Part shown: piece by piece, positions 47,471 to 59,682 of the stretch | How the letters are laid out: every line of letters begins with the position of its first letter | Position numbering within the stretch: the stretch's first letter is position 1 | Notes under the pieces: generated by a model | What the model saw: the letters and a program-made list of their open reading frames with translations, nothing else | Database searches by the model: none | What the model was told of the DNA's origin: nothing | Assembly (NCBI GenBank): GCA_002324875.1 | Contig: NTJG01000010.1 | Location: 1-64,000, forward strand | DNA length: 64,000 nucleotides | Source of the DNA: Lysobacteraceae bacterium NML93-0793 | Lineage (GTDB): Bacteria > Pseudomonadota > Gammaproteobacteria > Xanthomonadales > Xanthomonadaceae | Reading direction: 5' to 3' | Translations under genes and position numbers: made by a program

Positions 47471-48913
47471 ATGTTCGAAGCCGTGCAGCACGCCTGGCAG
47501 GCGCTTGCCTCCACGCCCCATCTGCTCACCCTGCTGGTGGCCGGCTGGCTGCTGTATCTGGTGGTATTGGGCGGATGGATCGTGCTGCAGAAGCGCGAGC
47601 CGGTGGCCACGCTGAGCTGGCTGCTGGGCCTGGCTCTGCTGCCGTACCTGGGGTTTCTGATCTACCACGTGTTCGGCCCGCAGAAGATCCGCCGCAACCG
47701 CTTGCGGCGCAGCCGCAGTCGCGCGGCGATGCAGAACGCGGCACTCGATGCCGAGGATGGCGAGGCGGCCGAGCTCGTCCGTCTGGCGCAGGCGACGACC
47801 GGCCTGCCGGTCACATCGTCGACCCGGGTCGATCTGCTGGTCGACGGGGCGGCCAAGTACGACGCGCTGCTCGCCGACATCGCCGCCGCGATGCACCACG
47901 TCCACCTCGAGTACTACATCTACGAACCCGACCACACCGGCGCGGTGCTGCGCGATGCCCTGGTGGCGCGCGCCCGCGCCGGCGTGCGCGTGCGCCTGCT
48001 GATGGATTTCGTCGGCTCCAGCGCCTCGCGGCGTTTCTTCGCGCCATTGATCGAGGCCGGCGGCGAGATCGCGTGGTTCCATCCGATGCGCTTCGGACGC
48101 GTCTGGCAGCGGCCGTGGACCAATCTGCGCACCCACCGCAAGATCGTCGTGATCGACGGACGCATCGGCTACACCGGCGGCATGAACATCACCGACGAGC
48201 AGGACGAACGCCTGCGCGCCGACGCCTACCGCGATCTGCACATGCGCATGACCGGCAAGTCGTTGCGCGTGCTGCAGCTGGTGTTCGCCGAGGACTGGGC
48301 GTACGCCACCGGACGCCGCGACTTCCTGGCCGAAGTGGAGCAGCAGACGCCCGCGGCCGATGCAGGGCCGGTGCGCACGCAGATCCTGACGTCCGGACCC
48401 GATTCCAGCTGGGAAGCGATCCACCGCGCGCATGTGGGCGCGATCCACGCCGCGCGCGAGCGGGTGTGGATGACCACGCCGTATTTCGTGCCCGGCGAGG
48501 CGGCGATGATGGCGCTGACATCCGCCGCACTCGCCGGCCTCGATGTGCGCCTGCTCGTGCCGCGGGTCAGCGATTCATGGCTGGTGACGCTCGCGGCGCG
48601 TTCCTACTTCGGCCAGCTCCTCGTCGCCGGGGTGAAGATCTACGAATACCGCTCGCGCATGCTGCACAGCAAATCGCTGCTGGTGGACGACCACTTGGCG
48701 ATCATCGGCAGCGCCAACTTCGACCACCGCAGCTTCCGGCTCAATTTCGAACTGTCGGTGCTGTTCGACGATGCGGACATCGCGGCGCGACTCGCCCGCC
48801 TGATCGAAAGCGAGTTCGCGCATGCGCCGCGCGTGCATCGCGGACGCACACGCCCGCTATTATCGGCGCGCCTGCCCGAGGCGCTCGCGCGCCTGTGTTC
48901 ACCGCTTCTGTGA
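47471..48913 (+). CDS. cls: Cardiolipin synthase (phospholipase D family)
   Basis: A 480-residue inner-membrane enzyme condensing phosphatidylglycerol to cardiolipin. Two N-terminal membrane segments (about 19-38 and 48-68) precede two HKD motifs: His222 in HRKIVVIDGR and His399 in HSKSLLVDDH, each followed by GS/GG-N blocks. Length is normal. It is divergent from the fap-like operon and preceded by the palindrome noted above. Confidence 0.94.
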   Translation: MFEAVQHAWQALASTPHLLTLLVAGWLLYLVVLGGWIVLQKREPVATLSWLLGLALLPYLGFLIYHVFGPQKIRRNRLRRSRSRAAMQNAALDAEDGEAAELVRLAQATTGLPVTSSTRVDLLVDGAAKYDALLADIAAAMHHVHLEYYIYEPDHTGAVLRDALVARARAGVRVRLLMDFVGSSASRRFFAPLIEAGGEIAWFHPMRFGRVWQRPWTNLRTHRKIVVIDGRIGYTGGMNITDEQDERLRADAYRDLHMRMTGKSLRVLQLVFAEDWAYATGRRDFLAEVEQQTPAADAGPVRTQILTSGPDSSWEAIHRAHVGAIHAARERVWMTTPYFVPGEAAMMALTSAALAGLDVRLLVPRVSDSWLVTLAARSYFGQLLVAGVKIYEYRSRMLHSKSLLVDDHLAIIGSANFDHRSFRLNFELSVLFDDADIAARLARLIESEFAHAPRVHRGRTRPLLSARLPEALARLCSPLL

Positions 48914-49027
48914 GGCCCGCCGTGCGCGCCGACGGCCGGACGTGTGCACCCGATGGAAGGGCCGGAACCGGCGCCGTGCGCCCATGGGCTGGTTTAGACT
49001 GCGCCGACGTCCGGCGGAGTCCGTTGC

Positions 49028-49300
49028 ATGCCCTGGCTGTTCCTGCTGCTCGCACTCGGTGCGCTCGTGCTCGCGTTTTCCACCACGTCGGTGCCGCTGG
49101 CGGCGATCGCGCTGCTGCTCGCGCTGGTGTTCATTGTTATCGGTGTCCTCGGCCTGCTCGCGCAGCGGGTCGGCAGCCAGAGCCGCAGCGAAGCGATGAT
49201 GGTCGACCCTGCGGAATTGCGTCGTCTGCGCGAACAGGCCGAGGCGCGTCGCGCCGCCGGCGCAGCACCGGCCGATCCGACGCCGCACGATCCGCACTGA
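49028..49300 (+). CDS. Small membrane protein with cytoplasmic tail
   Basis: A 90-residue protein: two hydrophobic helices (about 2-18 and 22-45) and a charged tail ([16 protein letters not shown]). No family recognised. It is 43 bp upstream of pdxJ on the same strand. Confidence 0.6.
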   Translation: MPWLFLLLALGALVLAFSTTSVPLAAIALLLALVFIVIGVLGLLAQRVGSQSRSEAMMVDPAELRRLREQAEARRAAGAAPADPTPHDPH

Positions 49301-49343
49301 ATCCGGTCGGCGCGCTACAGGACAGCATGGACGGATCACGCCG

Positions 49344-50102
49344 GTGACGCGGCTCAGCGTCAACCTCAACAAGATCGCGGTGCTGCGCAATTCGCGCGGC
49401 GGCAATGCGCCGGACGTGTGCCGCGCGGCGACGGTGTGTCTGGACGCCGGTGCGCACGGCATCACGGTGCACCCCCGCCCCGATGGCCGGCATATCCGCA
49501 CCGCGGACGTCCATGCGCTCGCCGCCCTGACGGGGTCGCGGGGCGTCGAGTTCAACGTGGAAGGCAATCCCTTCGCGCCGCCGCGGCCGGGATATCCGGG
49601 CCTGCTCGCGTTGTGCGAACACACGCGTCCGGCCCAGGTGACCCTGGTGCCCGACGGCGACGGCCAGCTGACATCGGATCACGGTTTCGACTTCACGCGT
49701 GATGCCGCGGCGTTGACGCCGCTCGTCGCCGCGTTCAAGCAGCTGGGATGCCGGGTGAGCCTGTTCGCCGATGCGGGCAGCGATGTCGATACCGCGCGCG
49801 CGATCGGTGCCGACCGCATCGAGCTCTACACCGGCCCCTGGGCCGACGCCTTCGCGGCGGGCGCAGCGCACACGATGTTACCCACGTTCATCGCGACGGC
49901 CGAGCGCGCGCGTCGTGCCGGACTCGGCGTCAACGCCGGTCACGACCTCAGCCAGGCCAATCTGGAACCGTTCCTCGACGCGCTCGGCCGGGTGGACGAG
50001 GTGTCCATCGGCCACGCATTGATCGACGAAGCCTTGTACGAGGGCCTCGAGACCACGGTACGGCGCTACGTCCGCATCGTCGAATGCGCTGCCGTCGCCT
50101 AG
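49344..50102 (+). CDS. pdxJ: Pyridoxine 5'-phosphate synthase
   Basis: A 252-residue TIM-barrel enzyme closing the pyridoxine ring from 1-deoxyxylulose 5-phosphate and 3-amino-2-oxopropyl phosphate. [16 protein letters not shown], the catalytic [22 protein letters not shown] and the C-terminal [13 protein letters not shown] are family signatures. The start is GTG at 49344. Two decayed tandem copies of its last ~190 bp follow. Confidence 0.95.
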   Translation: MTRLSVNLNKIAVLRNSRGGNAPDVCRAATVCLDAGAHGITVHPRPDGRHIRTADVHALAALTGSRGVEFNVEGNPFAPPRPGYPGLLALCEHTRPAQVTLVPDGDGQLTSDHGFDFTRDAAALTPLVAAFKQLGCRVSLFADAGSDVDTARAIGADRIELYTGPWADAFAAGAAHTMLPTFIATAERARRAGLGVNAGHDLSQANLEPFLDALGRVDEVSIGHALIDEALYEGLETTVRRYVRIVECAAVA

Positions 50103-50107
50103 GGCGC

Positions 50108-50300
50108 CGTGCCCGACTTAGCTTCAACGCCGGTCACCACCTGAGCCAGGCCAGTCTGGGGCCGTTTCTCGACGCGCTCGGCCGGGTGGACGAGGTATCC
50201 ATCGACCACGCACTGATCGACGAAGCCTTGTACGAAGGCCTCGAGACCGCCGTACGGGGCTGGGTCCGCATCGTCGAACGCGCGGCTGCCGCTATGGCGC
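50108..50300 (+). pseudogene. pdxJ: Tandem partial copy of the pdxJ 3' end, copy 2
   Basis: Aligns with 49914-50102 of pdxJ at roughly 90% identity by eye; still encodes [20 protein letters not shown] and [17 protein letters not shown] in another frame. It has no start of its own. Confidence 0.85.
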
Positions 50301-50495
50301 TGTGCCGGACTCGGCGTCAACGCCGGTCACGACCTGAGCCGGATCGATCTGTGGCCGTTCCTCGCCGCGCCCGCCCGGGTGGACGTGGTGTCCATCGGTC
50401 ACGCATGGATCGACGAAGCGCTGTACGAAGGTTTCGAGACCACGGTGCGGCGCTACGTCCACACCGTCGAGCGCTTGCCTGCCGCCTGGGAGATC
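50301..50495 (+). pseudogene. pdxJ: Tandem partial copy of the pdxJ 3' end, copy 3
   Basis: Aligns at a 194-bp offset from copy 2; encodes [12 protein letters not shown] and [23 protein letters not shown] in a third frame. It is more diverged than copy 2. Confidence 0.85.
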
Positions 50496-50989
50496 ACGTC
50501 TGCTCCCTCGCGCCGGGCACACGGCGCGAGGCCGCGGACCGTGCTTGGCCCGAGCTGCGCACCTGCGCACTACACGTCGCGAACTGAAGCGACGGTCGGG
50601 TCTGGGGCGCGGTCCATCGACACGGCTTTCGGCGATCGGCGTGCCCGCTGTCCGCCCGATCTCGAACGCTGGAACGGGCACATCGACCTCCGCAGCCCCG
50701 GCTGCAGACAGCCAGGTTGCCTGCGCCACGGATACCGTCGATCGCGAGCCGTTCTTGATCCGCCACATCTCTGGTAGATGCGCATGAGTGCACGAGGCTG
50801 CCGCGTGACAAGGCGCGATCGCGGCTGCGCAGCCGCTCGTGTGAGAAGCGCAGCGCGCGCGGGGTTACGAGGGATTCGTCTCGGTCCCGCCCCTCCACCG
50901 TGTCCGTCGGGGACGAGTTCCGCCGCAATTGGTACGCCGATGCAGTCACGCCGGCGGCGTGCGCGGATGCCGCCGCGCTGGCCAGGCAC
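50496..50989. other. No gene recognised
   Basis: About 490 bp after the pdxJ repeats. Open frames are short and Arg/Cys-rich without coding character, and I see no RNA gene or promoter. Confidence 0.4.
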
Positions 50990-51016
50990 AAAAAAACGCC
51001 GCCCTGAGGCGGCGTT
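50990..51016 (-). terminator. Intrinsic terminator of the tonB-exb operon
   Basis: On the minus strand a 9-bp perfect stem (AACGCCGCC / GGCGGCGTT, loop CTGA) is followed by seven T residues, 60 bp after the exbD2 stop. Confidence 0.9.
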
Positions 51017-51074
51017 CAAATCGATCAGTTGCGCGTCGTGCGTGCTGCAGGCCCGCACCGACGGTTGATGCGGT

Positions 51075-51485
51075 TTACTGCCGAACGAAGCCGATCTTCT
51101 GCATCTGCGCGTTCTTCGCCTCGGCCAGCACCTTGGCCAGCACGCCGTAATCGGCGTCGGCGTTGGTGTCGATCTCGAGCGTCGGCTGATTGGTCGGATC
51201 GCGCTGCACTTCCGACTCCATCATGTTGCGCAGCGCCGAGATCGGCGTCGGACTGTCGTTCCAGAAGATCTGACCCGAGCCGTCGATGCGCAGCCGGATC
51301 GGCTCCGGCGGTTCGACCGGATTATCGGGCGGCGTCGACGAGCGCTGGGGAAGATCGATATCGATCGGATAAGAGGCCTTGGGCGCTGTCACCATGAAGA
51401 TGATCAGCAGCACCAACATCACGTCGCAGAGCGGAATGATGTTGATGTCGGCCATGGGGCCTTCGCCACCGGATGAAAATGCCAT
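51075..51485 (-). CDS. exbD2: ExbD-type biopolymer transport protein, second copy
   Basis: A 136-residue inner-membrane protein of the TonB motor. One membrane helix ([17 protein letters not shown]) carries the proton-path Asp (ICDVML context), followed by a periplasmic domain. It is last in the tonB-exbB-exbD1-exbD2 operon. In Xanthomonas this second ExbD is not needed for iron uptake but for other TonB functions. Confidence 0.92.
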   Translation of the reverse strand: MAFSSGGEGPMADINIIPLCDVMLVLLIIFMVTAPKASYPIDIDLPQRSSTPPDNPVEPPEPIRLRIDGSGQIFWNDSPTPISALRNMMESEVQRDPTNQPTLEIDTNADADYGVLAKVLAEAKNAQMQKIGFVRQ

Positions 51486-51499
51486 GCGTGTTGCTCCGG

Positions 51500-51919
<420 letters not shown>

Positions 51920-51961
51920 GTCGAAACTCCGTTGTCGCTGACTGCTACGAGACGTTCTGGA

Positions 51962-52720
51962 TTAGACCTTGGCCGACGGAGCCGGCGGCGCCACGTCGCC
52001 GACGCGCGAGCCGGTGGCGAAGAAGTCGTGCAGGTCGTGGGCGAACGTGTCGAGCTTGTTGTTGAGGCCGCGGTTGATGCGCACGAAGAAGTTGTAACCC
52101 AGCACCGCCGGGATCGCGACGCCCAGACCGATCGCGGTCATGATCAGCGCCTCGCCGACCGGACCCGCCACCGCGCCGATGTCGGCCTGGCCGCTGGCAC
52201 CGATGCGGATCAGGGCGCGGTAGATACCCCACACCGTACCGAGCAGACCCACGAACGGCGCGGTCGCACCGACGGTCGCGAGCAGGGTCAGACCATCTTC
52301 GAGCTTCAGCGACTCACGGGTCACGGCCTGACGCAGCGCGCGATCGACGAACTCCGAGCGGTTCAGCGACTCGACCAGACGCGAACCTTCATGACGCTGG
52401 TGGTGCGCGGCGGCCTGGGCGGCGTCGAGGGCGACCTTGGAGAAGGGCTCGCTCTTCGGCTGCTCTTCCATGAAGCGGATCGCGTCCTGCGCGTTCGGGG
52501 TTTCCCAGAACGTGTTGATCACGCGGTCCGAGCTGCCACGCAGACGTGCATTCTTGATCGCGTTGAAGATGATCCAGAAGATCGACATCGCGGACATGAT
52601 GATCAGCACGATGAGCACGGTCCAGTTGACCGCGTCCATGTGCTCGATCATGTCAGCAAAGCCCATCTGCGACAGACCTGCAGCATTGGACACAGCGGCG
52701 TTGGTGGTTTCCTGCAGCAT
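51962..52720 (-). CDS. exbB: ExbB/TolQ-type proton channel protein
   Basis: A 252-residue protein with three membrane segments (about 33-55, 150-175 and 190-215). The conserved GLLGTVWGIYRAL and the helix LIMTAIGLGVAIPAVLGYN line the proton path. It scaffolds ExbD and TonB. It sits between tonB and exbD1. Confidence 0.94.
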   Translation of the reverse strand: MLQETTNAAVSNAAGLSQMGFADMIEHMDAVNWTVLIVLIIMSAMSIFWIIFNAIKNARLRGSSDRVINTFWETPNAQDAIRFMEEQPKSEPFSKVALDAAQAAAHHQRHEGSRLVESLNRSEFVDRALRQAVTRESLKLEDGLTLLATVGATAPFVGLLGTVWGIYRALIRIGASGQADIGAVAGPVGEALIMTAIGLGVAIPAVLGYNFFVRINRGLNNKLDTFAHDLHDFFATGSRVGDVAPPAPSAKV

Positions 52721-52822
52721 GACGCGTACCTTCTAGATTTAGTGGTTTGAAGAGTGGAACGTTTGACGCGGGTCAAGCGGGCGTCCGTGGCGGACGCCAG
52801 GTGTCGGGTGTGACGTGGCCGA

Positions 52823-53488
52823 TCAGCTCAGGCTGAAGTCGACCGGGACGCGTACGCGGCCGGCGGCCGGCTTGCCGTTCTGCATCGCGGGTGAGAACGA
52901 CCAGCGACGCGCGGCTTCGATCGCAGCGCGATCGAGATCGCGGTTGCGGCTGGACTTCTCGACCGACACGTTGGTCACGTTGCCATTTGCGTCGACGTCG
53001 ATGACCAGAATGACCGTGCCTTCGATCTGCGCACGCGCAGCGGCGGGCGGGTAACGCGGCGGGTTCATGTTCTTCGACGAGATGTCGACGCTGGCGCCGA
53101 TGTCGGCGACGGCCGCCGGCGGTGCGGGCGGGGCCGGCGGCGGCGCCGGAGTATCCATCGGCGACGGCTCGTCGAACACGACCGGCGGCGCTTCCGGCGG
53201 CGGTGGCACCGGTGTCGGTCGCGGAGGCGACAGCTCCTTGATGGGCTGCGGCTTCGGCGGTTCCGGCGGCGGCGGCGGCGGCGGCGGAGGGGGCGGCGGC
53301 GGTTCGATGATGACCACGCGGGTCGCCATCTCTTCGTCAGGCGCGGTGTTCGGCGGATTGACGGGGGCCAGCAGCAGCATGATCGCGGCAGCGTGGAACG
53401 CGACCACCATCGTGAAGCCGGCGATGCGAGCCCAGTTCAAGCCCTCGTCTTCGTCGTTCCTGTCGGTCGTCGTCGAGCGTTGCGTCAT
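52823..53488 (-). CDS. tonB: Energy transducer TonB
   Basis: A 221-residue protein. One N-terminal membrane helix (about 20-42) anchors it; a Pro/Glu-rich periplasmic spacer with ten consecutive Pro follows (about 60-130), and the C-terminal domain ends with YPPAARAQIEGTVILVIDV and RRWSFSPAMQNGKP, the receptor-contact fold. It energises TonB receptors such as that at 25921-28068. The preceding region 53489-53623 has a short GC hairpin at 53539-53562 in the likely leader. Confidence 0.95.
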   Translation of the reverse strand: MTQRSTTTDRNDEDEGLNWARIAGFTMVVAFHAAAIMLLLAPVNPPNTAPDEEMATRVVIIEPPPPPPPPPPPPPEPPKPQPIKELSPPRPTPVPPPPEAPPVVFDEPSPMDTPAPPPAPPAPPAAVADIGASVDISSKNMNPPRYPPAAARAQIEGTVILVIDVDANGNVTNVSVEKSSRNRDLDRAAIEAARRWSFSPAMQNGKPAAGRVRVPVDFSLS

Positions 53489-53623
53489 GCGGAGAACTCT
53501 GGTGAGGCCGGGGGTGTGAACCCCGGTGGGGATGTCGGCCTGCCGCGCTTCCGGGCGGCAGGAACCCTAAAGCTTATACCAAGATAAGCGGCCTGCACCA
53601 TCCGTGGCACGCACAACTTTTCC

Positions 53624-54868
53624 TTAACGCGACGAAATGATGCGCTCGGCGTCGGTATTGGATTTCAGGCCTTTCGCGATCGCCTGGCGTGCGGCTTCCT
53701 TCGCTTCCGCGCTGCGTCCTTCCTGATGCAACACGCGCGCGAGGTTGAGATAGGTCTCGCCGTTTTCCGCGAGCGGCGCCGCCTTCTGCCACGCGTCGAT
53801 GGCCGGAGCGATCTGATCGGAGAAGTAGTACGCCTGCCCCAGTGCGGACATCGTACGGTAGTCGGCCTGGAGCACGTTCTTCTCGAGACCGTCGTTGATG
53901 ACCGCGATCGCCTCGCGCTCCTTGTTGTCGCTGTTGAGGTACAGCGCGTAGAGATTGCGGTACTCGCTTTCCTCGGTCAGCTGACCGCTGCTGCGCAGGC
54001 GCTCGAACACTTCGATCGCCTTGTCGTTCTGGTCGGTCTGCAGGTAGGACACCGCGAGATTGATCTGCGAGCGCTTGTCGTCCGGTGTCGCCTGCGCGAC
54101 CTGCTCGGCCATGCGCGTCGCCTCGGCGGTGTTGCCCGATTCGGCGTAGGCGCCCATCAGGAGCTGCGTCCACTGCGGATCGACCTCGCCGCCGGACTCG
54201 ACCAGCGGCTTGAGAACCGCGATCGCCTCCGGGTAGCGCTCCAGACGGTAGAGCATGTTGCCCTTGAGCGCCTGATCCTTGGGATCGGTCGAACCCGATT
54301 CGGCGAGGTAGCGGTCGAGGGTCACCAGTGCGGCGTCGTAGTTCTGCTCCTGGGCCTGCAGCTGGGCGATGATCAGCATCGCCTGGAAGTGGTTGTCGTT
54401 GTCCAGGCCGCCCAGGTCGATCGCCTGCTGCAGATAGGCGATTGCACGCGTGTTGTCGTCGTTGAGAAGCAGCTGGCCGGCGAGCAGCGCGGCGATCGAC
54501 TTGTCGTATTCGTTGGCGCGCTCGTTGGCGAGGATCTCGTCGGCGATCGGCAGACCCTTCGCAGCGTCCTGTTCGTTGTTGGCTTCCGACAACGTGTTGA
54601 GCTGCTTGGCCAAGCGCTGGCTGGCTGAAATGCCCGGCGCCTCGCGGGTCGCGTTGGGGTAGCGCGGTGCCGTCTCGGCCTGGGCCTGCCGCGAGCTGCG
54701 GCGGTCGCTGCGATCGCTGGAGCGGGCGCTGCGGTCGGCGCGTGTGCTGCGCTCGTTGCGATCGCTTCCCGAATCCTGCGCGTGCACCGCGACCGGGGCG
54801 GCGAACGCCATCAAGGCGGTGGCGATCGCGCCGGCCAGAACCGGTTGGGAGAGACGGAACTTCGACAT
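53624..54868 (-). CDS. Periplasmic TPR protein beside tonB
   Basis: A 414-residue secreted protein: signal peptide (cut after VHA), an Arg/Ser/Asp-rich low-complexity stretch, then about nine tetratricopeptide repeats (AIAYLQQAIDLGG, AIEVFERLRSSGQ, AIDAWQKAAPLAENGETYLN). A periplasmic TPR protein next to tonB is seen in relatives and may assist TonB-dependent transport. ATG at 54868 is preferred; the upstream frame is not coding-like. Confidence 0.82.
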   Translation of the reverse strand: MSKFRLSQPVLAGAIATALMAFAAPVAVHAQDSGSDRNERSTRADRSARSSDRSDRRSSRQAQAETAPRYPNATREAPGISASQRLAKQLNTLSEANNEQDAAKGLPIADEILANERANEYDKSIAALLAGQLLLNDDNTRAIAYLQQAIDLGGLDNDNHFQAMLIIAQLQAQEQNYDAALVTLDRYLAESGSTDPKDQALKGNMLYRLERYPEAIAVLKPLVESGGEVDPQWTQLLMGAYAESGNTAEATRMAEQVAQATPDDKRSQINLAVSYLQTDQNDKAIEVFERLRSSGQLTEESEYRNLYALYLNSDNKEREAIAVINDGLEKNVLQADYRTMSALGQAYYFSDQIAPAIDAWQKAAPLAENGETYLNLARVLHQEGRSAEAKEAARQAIAKGLKSNTDAERIISSR

Positions 54869-54972
54869 CGGGACACCTCGTTGGACAGGTGCGGCCTCGT
54901 CGAGGAGGCCGCAAAGACGGAATACGTCGATTATGGACGAGCGGATGCGTGGCCGGGAGAGGCGGCGAACGC

Positions 54973-55782
54973 TCAGCCGCAGGCGGGACGCTTGCCGGCG
55001 GCGCGCGCCTGTTCGTAGGTCGGCACCAGCGCGTTCGCGCGCGTCTGCAGTTCGCTGATCCGGTTTTCGGGATTGGGATGCGTGGACAGCCACTGCGGCG
55101 GCCGATTCCCGCCGCTGGCGGCGATCATGTTCTGCCACAGGCCGACCGCGGCGCGCGGGTCGAAACCGGCCTTGGCCATCAGTTCCTGGCCGACGACGTC
55201 GGCCTCGGTTTCCTGGGTGCGCGTGCCCGGCAACAGGAAGGTCGCCTGCAGCGCCGCGCCGCCGAGCTGGCTGGTCGACTGCTGCGCGCCTTCGCCGTAG
55301 CGCGAGCCCAGCAGGGCGCCGGCGACGCCGAGCGCGCCCTGCGCGCCCATCTGCCGGGTGATGCGCTCGTCGTGATGATTGGCGTAGACGTGGCCGATCT
55401 CGTGCGCGATCACCGCTGCCAGCTGGTCCTGGTTGCGGGCGACGGTCAGGATGCCGGTGTGTACGCCGACCTTGCCGCCGGGCAGCGCGAACGCATTCGG
55501 GTTTTCGTCGACGAAGACCACCGATTCCCAGTTCAACTGCTGCCAGTTCGCCGGAAGCTCGCGCACGATGTCGGTGACGATGCAGCGCACATAGGCCTGC
55601 TGCTTCGCGTCCGGCGATTGACGCATCTTGGCTTTGGTTTCCGCGAACGCCTGCTCGCCCATCTGGTTGAGCTGCGCCTGGGAGACCGCGCCCACGTACT
55701 GGGTGCGCCCGGTAGGCGAGGTGGTGGTGGCGCAGCCGGCGACGGCGAGCGCGGTCGCGAGTGTGGCAGTGAGCGCTTTCAT
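54973..55782 (-). CDS. M48-family metalloprotease lipoprotein
   Basis: A 269-residue protein with a lipobox (VAGC) and the zinc protease motif HEIGHVYANHHDER; the third ligand Glu is in QETEADVVGQEL. Members such as LoiP and YcaL act in outer-membrane protein quality control. ATG at 55782 gives MKALTATLATALAVAGC. It ends near the origin genes. Confidence 0.92.
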   Translation of the reverse strand: MKALTATLATALAVAGCATTTSPTGRTQYVGAVSQAQLNQMGEQAFAETKAKMRQSPDAKQQAYVRCIVTDIVRELPANWQQLNWESVVFVDENPNAFALPGGKVGVHTGILTVARNQDQLAAVIAHEIGHVYANHHDERITRQMGAQGALGVAGALLGSRYGEGAQQSTSQLGGAALQATFLLPGTRTQETEADVVGQELMAKAGFDPRAAVGLWQNMIAASGGNRPPQWLSTHPNPENRISELQTRANALVPTYEQARAAGKRPACG

Positions 55783-55869
55783 GGACGGTCGTCCCCTGTT
55801 CAAGGACGACTCTTGTAAGACGGCCCGGATTAACGGGCCGTCAACAGGCGCGCGGCGTTCGGCAGCGGG

Positions 55870-58341
<2,472 letters not shown>

Positions 58342-58471
58342 TCAGCTGCTGCCCCCCGCACGGACCGGCGCGGCCGGGTGCAGGACAGGGCGATAAGAGG
58401 TAGCCGATCATAACATCCGCGGCCCTGGGGCCTTTCGACCCGATAGGCGGGCAAAGACCAGGGAGGACACA

Positions 58472-58487
58472 TGTTTCACGTGGAACA
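58472..58487. other. parS: parS-like site 1
   Basis: TGTTTCACGTGGAACA, one base from the consensus TGTTTCACGTGAAACA, in the gyrB-recF spacer. ParB binds such sites to segregate the origin. Confidence 0.8.
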
Positions 58488-58492
58488 CGGAT

Positions 58493-59587
58493 TCACGCGG
58501 CGTGGATCAGGCCATGTTCCACGTGAAACCTCCTCGCATCGGCGAGCGGGGCGTCCGGCCAGTGCGCCGGGCGCTCCGTGCCCGTGATCAGCACCTGGGC
58601 ATCCGCGGCGTGCAGGAACTCGAGAAGCTGCGCCTGATGGTGGCGGTCGAGCTCGGATGCGAGGTCATCCAGCGCCATCACCGGCCAGCGCCCGTCGTGA
58701 CGTTCCGCACAATCGTACGCCTGTGCGAGCAGGCAACAGAGTGCGGCCTGCTTGGCTTGCCCGCGCGACAACAGGGCCTGCTCCGGGCGTGCGTCGAACC
58801 GGATCCGCCAATCGGCGCGGTGCGGACCCACGCTGGTGTGACCGGCGGCGCGGTCGCGGTCACGGGCGACGAGCAGGGCATCCGCCAACGACAGCTCGGT
58901 CCTGCGCCATCCTGGCTGGAATACCAGTTCCGGGCGCCCGAGTGCCGGTGCGATCGCCGCAGCCACCGCATGGACCGCGATCTGCAGGCGCCCCAGATAG
59001 GCCTCGCGCCGTCGATCGAGCGGGTCCGCGGCCTCGGCGAGCTCGAGATCCCAGGCGTCGAGCTGGCGCCCGCCGGTTCCCGCCTTGAGCAGCGCATTGC
59101 GCTGTCGCAGCGCCCGGGCATACCGGCGCCACTGCGGGAGAAAGTCCTGTTCCACGTGGAACAGTCCCCAGTCGAGAAAGCGCCGACGCACCTCGCTGCT
59201 TCCCGACACCAGGGCGTGACTGCCGGGTTCGAAGGTCACGACCATCAGCGCGGCACAGAGGACGCCCAGCTGCTGGACGTCCACGCCGTCCAGACGTCCC
59301 GTCCAGTCCTGACCGGTATGACGCAGGCCCGCACGCCGGTTGCGGTCCGCATTCGCAGCCTCGTGCCACTCCGCGTACACCTCGAGGGCCGGCCGACCGC
59401 TGCGTACGAGGCCATCACGCACGCGGCCGCGGAAGCTGCGTCCATAGGCCAGCAGATGCAGGCCTTCGAGCACGCTGCTCTTGCCGGCGCCGTTGTCCCC
59501 GAGCAGGAGATTGATCCCGGGACCCGGCGACAGGCTGACATCAGCCAGATTGCGAAGATCACGGATATCAAGACGATTCAGTTGCAC
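58493..59587 (-). CDS. recF: DNA replication and repair protein RecF
   Basis: A 364-residue ABC-type ATPase loading RecA at gaps. Walker A GDNGAGKSSVLEGLHLLAYG, the signature LSRGQAKQA and Walker B VMALDDLASELD are visible. Two parS-like sites lie inside the gene (FHVEHG and FHVEQD codons). Confidence 0.95.
   Translation of the reverse strand: MQLNRLDIRDLRNLADVSLSPGPGINLLLGDNGAGKSSVLEGLHLLAYGRSFRGRVRDGLVRSGRPALEVYAEWHEAANADRNRRAGLRHTGQDWTGRLDGVDVQQLGVLCAALMVVTFEPGSHALVSGSSEVRRRFLDWGLFHVEQDFLPQWRRYARALRQRNALLKAGTGGRQLDAWDLELAEAADPLDRRREAYLGRLQIAVHAVAAAIAPALGRPELVFQPGWRRTELSLADALLVARDRDRAAGHTSVGPHRADWRIRFDARPEQALLSRGQAKQAALCCLLAQAYDCAERHDGRWPVMALDDLASELDRHHQAQLLEFLHAADAQVLITGTERPAHWPDAPLADARRFHVEHGLIHAA
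58515..58530. other. parS: parS-like site 2
   Basis: TGTTCCACGTGAAACC, inside the 3' end of recF; last base off consensus. Confidence 0.7.
59148..59163. other. parS: parS-like site 3
   Basis: TGTTCCACGTGGAACA, a perfect palindrome inside recF. Confidence 0.85.
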
Positions 59588-59608
59588 GGCGGCCCTGCGA
59601 CGAAAACG

Positions 59609-59633
59609 GAAAACGCCCGGACAGGCCGGGCGT
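59609..59633 (-). terminator. Intrinsic terminator after dnaN
   Basis: On the minus strand the 8-bp stem ACGCCCGG / CCGGGCGT (59613-59633) is followed by TTTTCCGTTTTC. It lies between dnaN and recF, so recF is at least partly uncoupled. Confidence 0.8.
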
Positions 59634-59635
59634 CG

Positions 59636-59651
59636 TGTTCCACGTGAAACA
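59636..59651. other. parS: parS-like site 4
   Basis: TGTTCCACGTGAAACA in the recF-dnaN spacer, directly upstream of the dnaN terminator. Confidence 0.85.
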
Positions 59652-59682
59652 TGGCGGAGGCGATACCCCGACCAGGACGCGG

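Noticed and set aside
50108-50495. A second and third pdxJ gene
   Set aside because: They cover only the last quarter of the gene, have no start, and lie in different frames.
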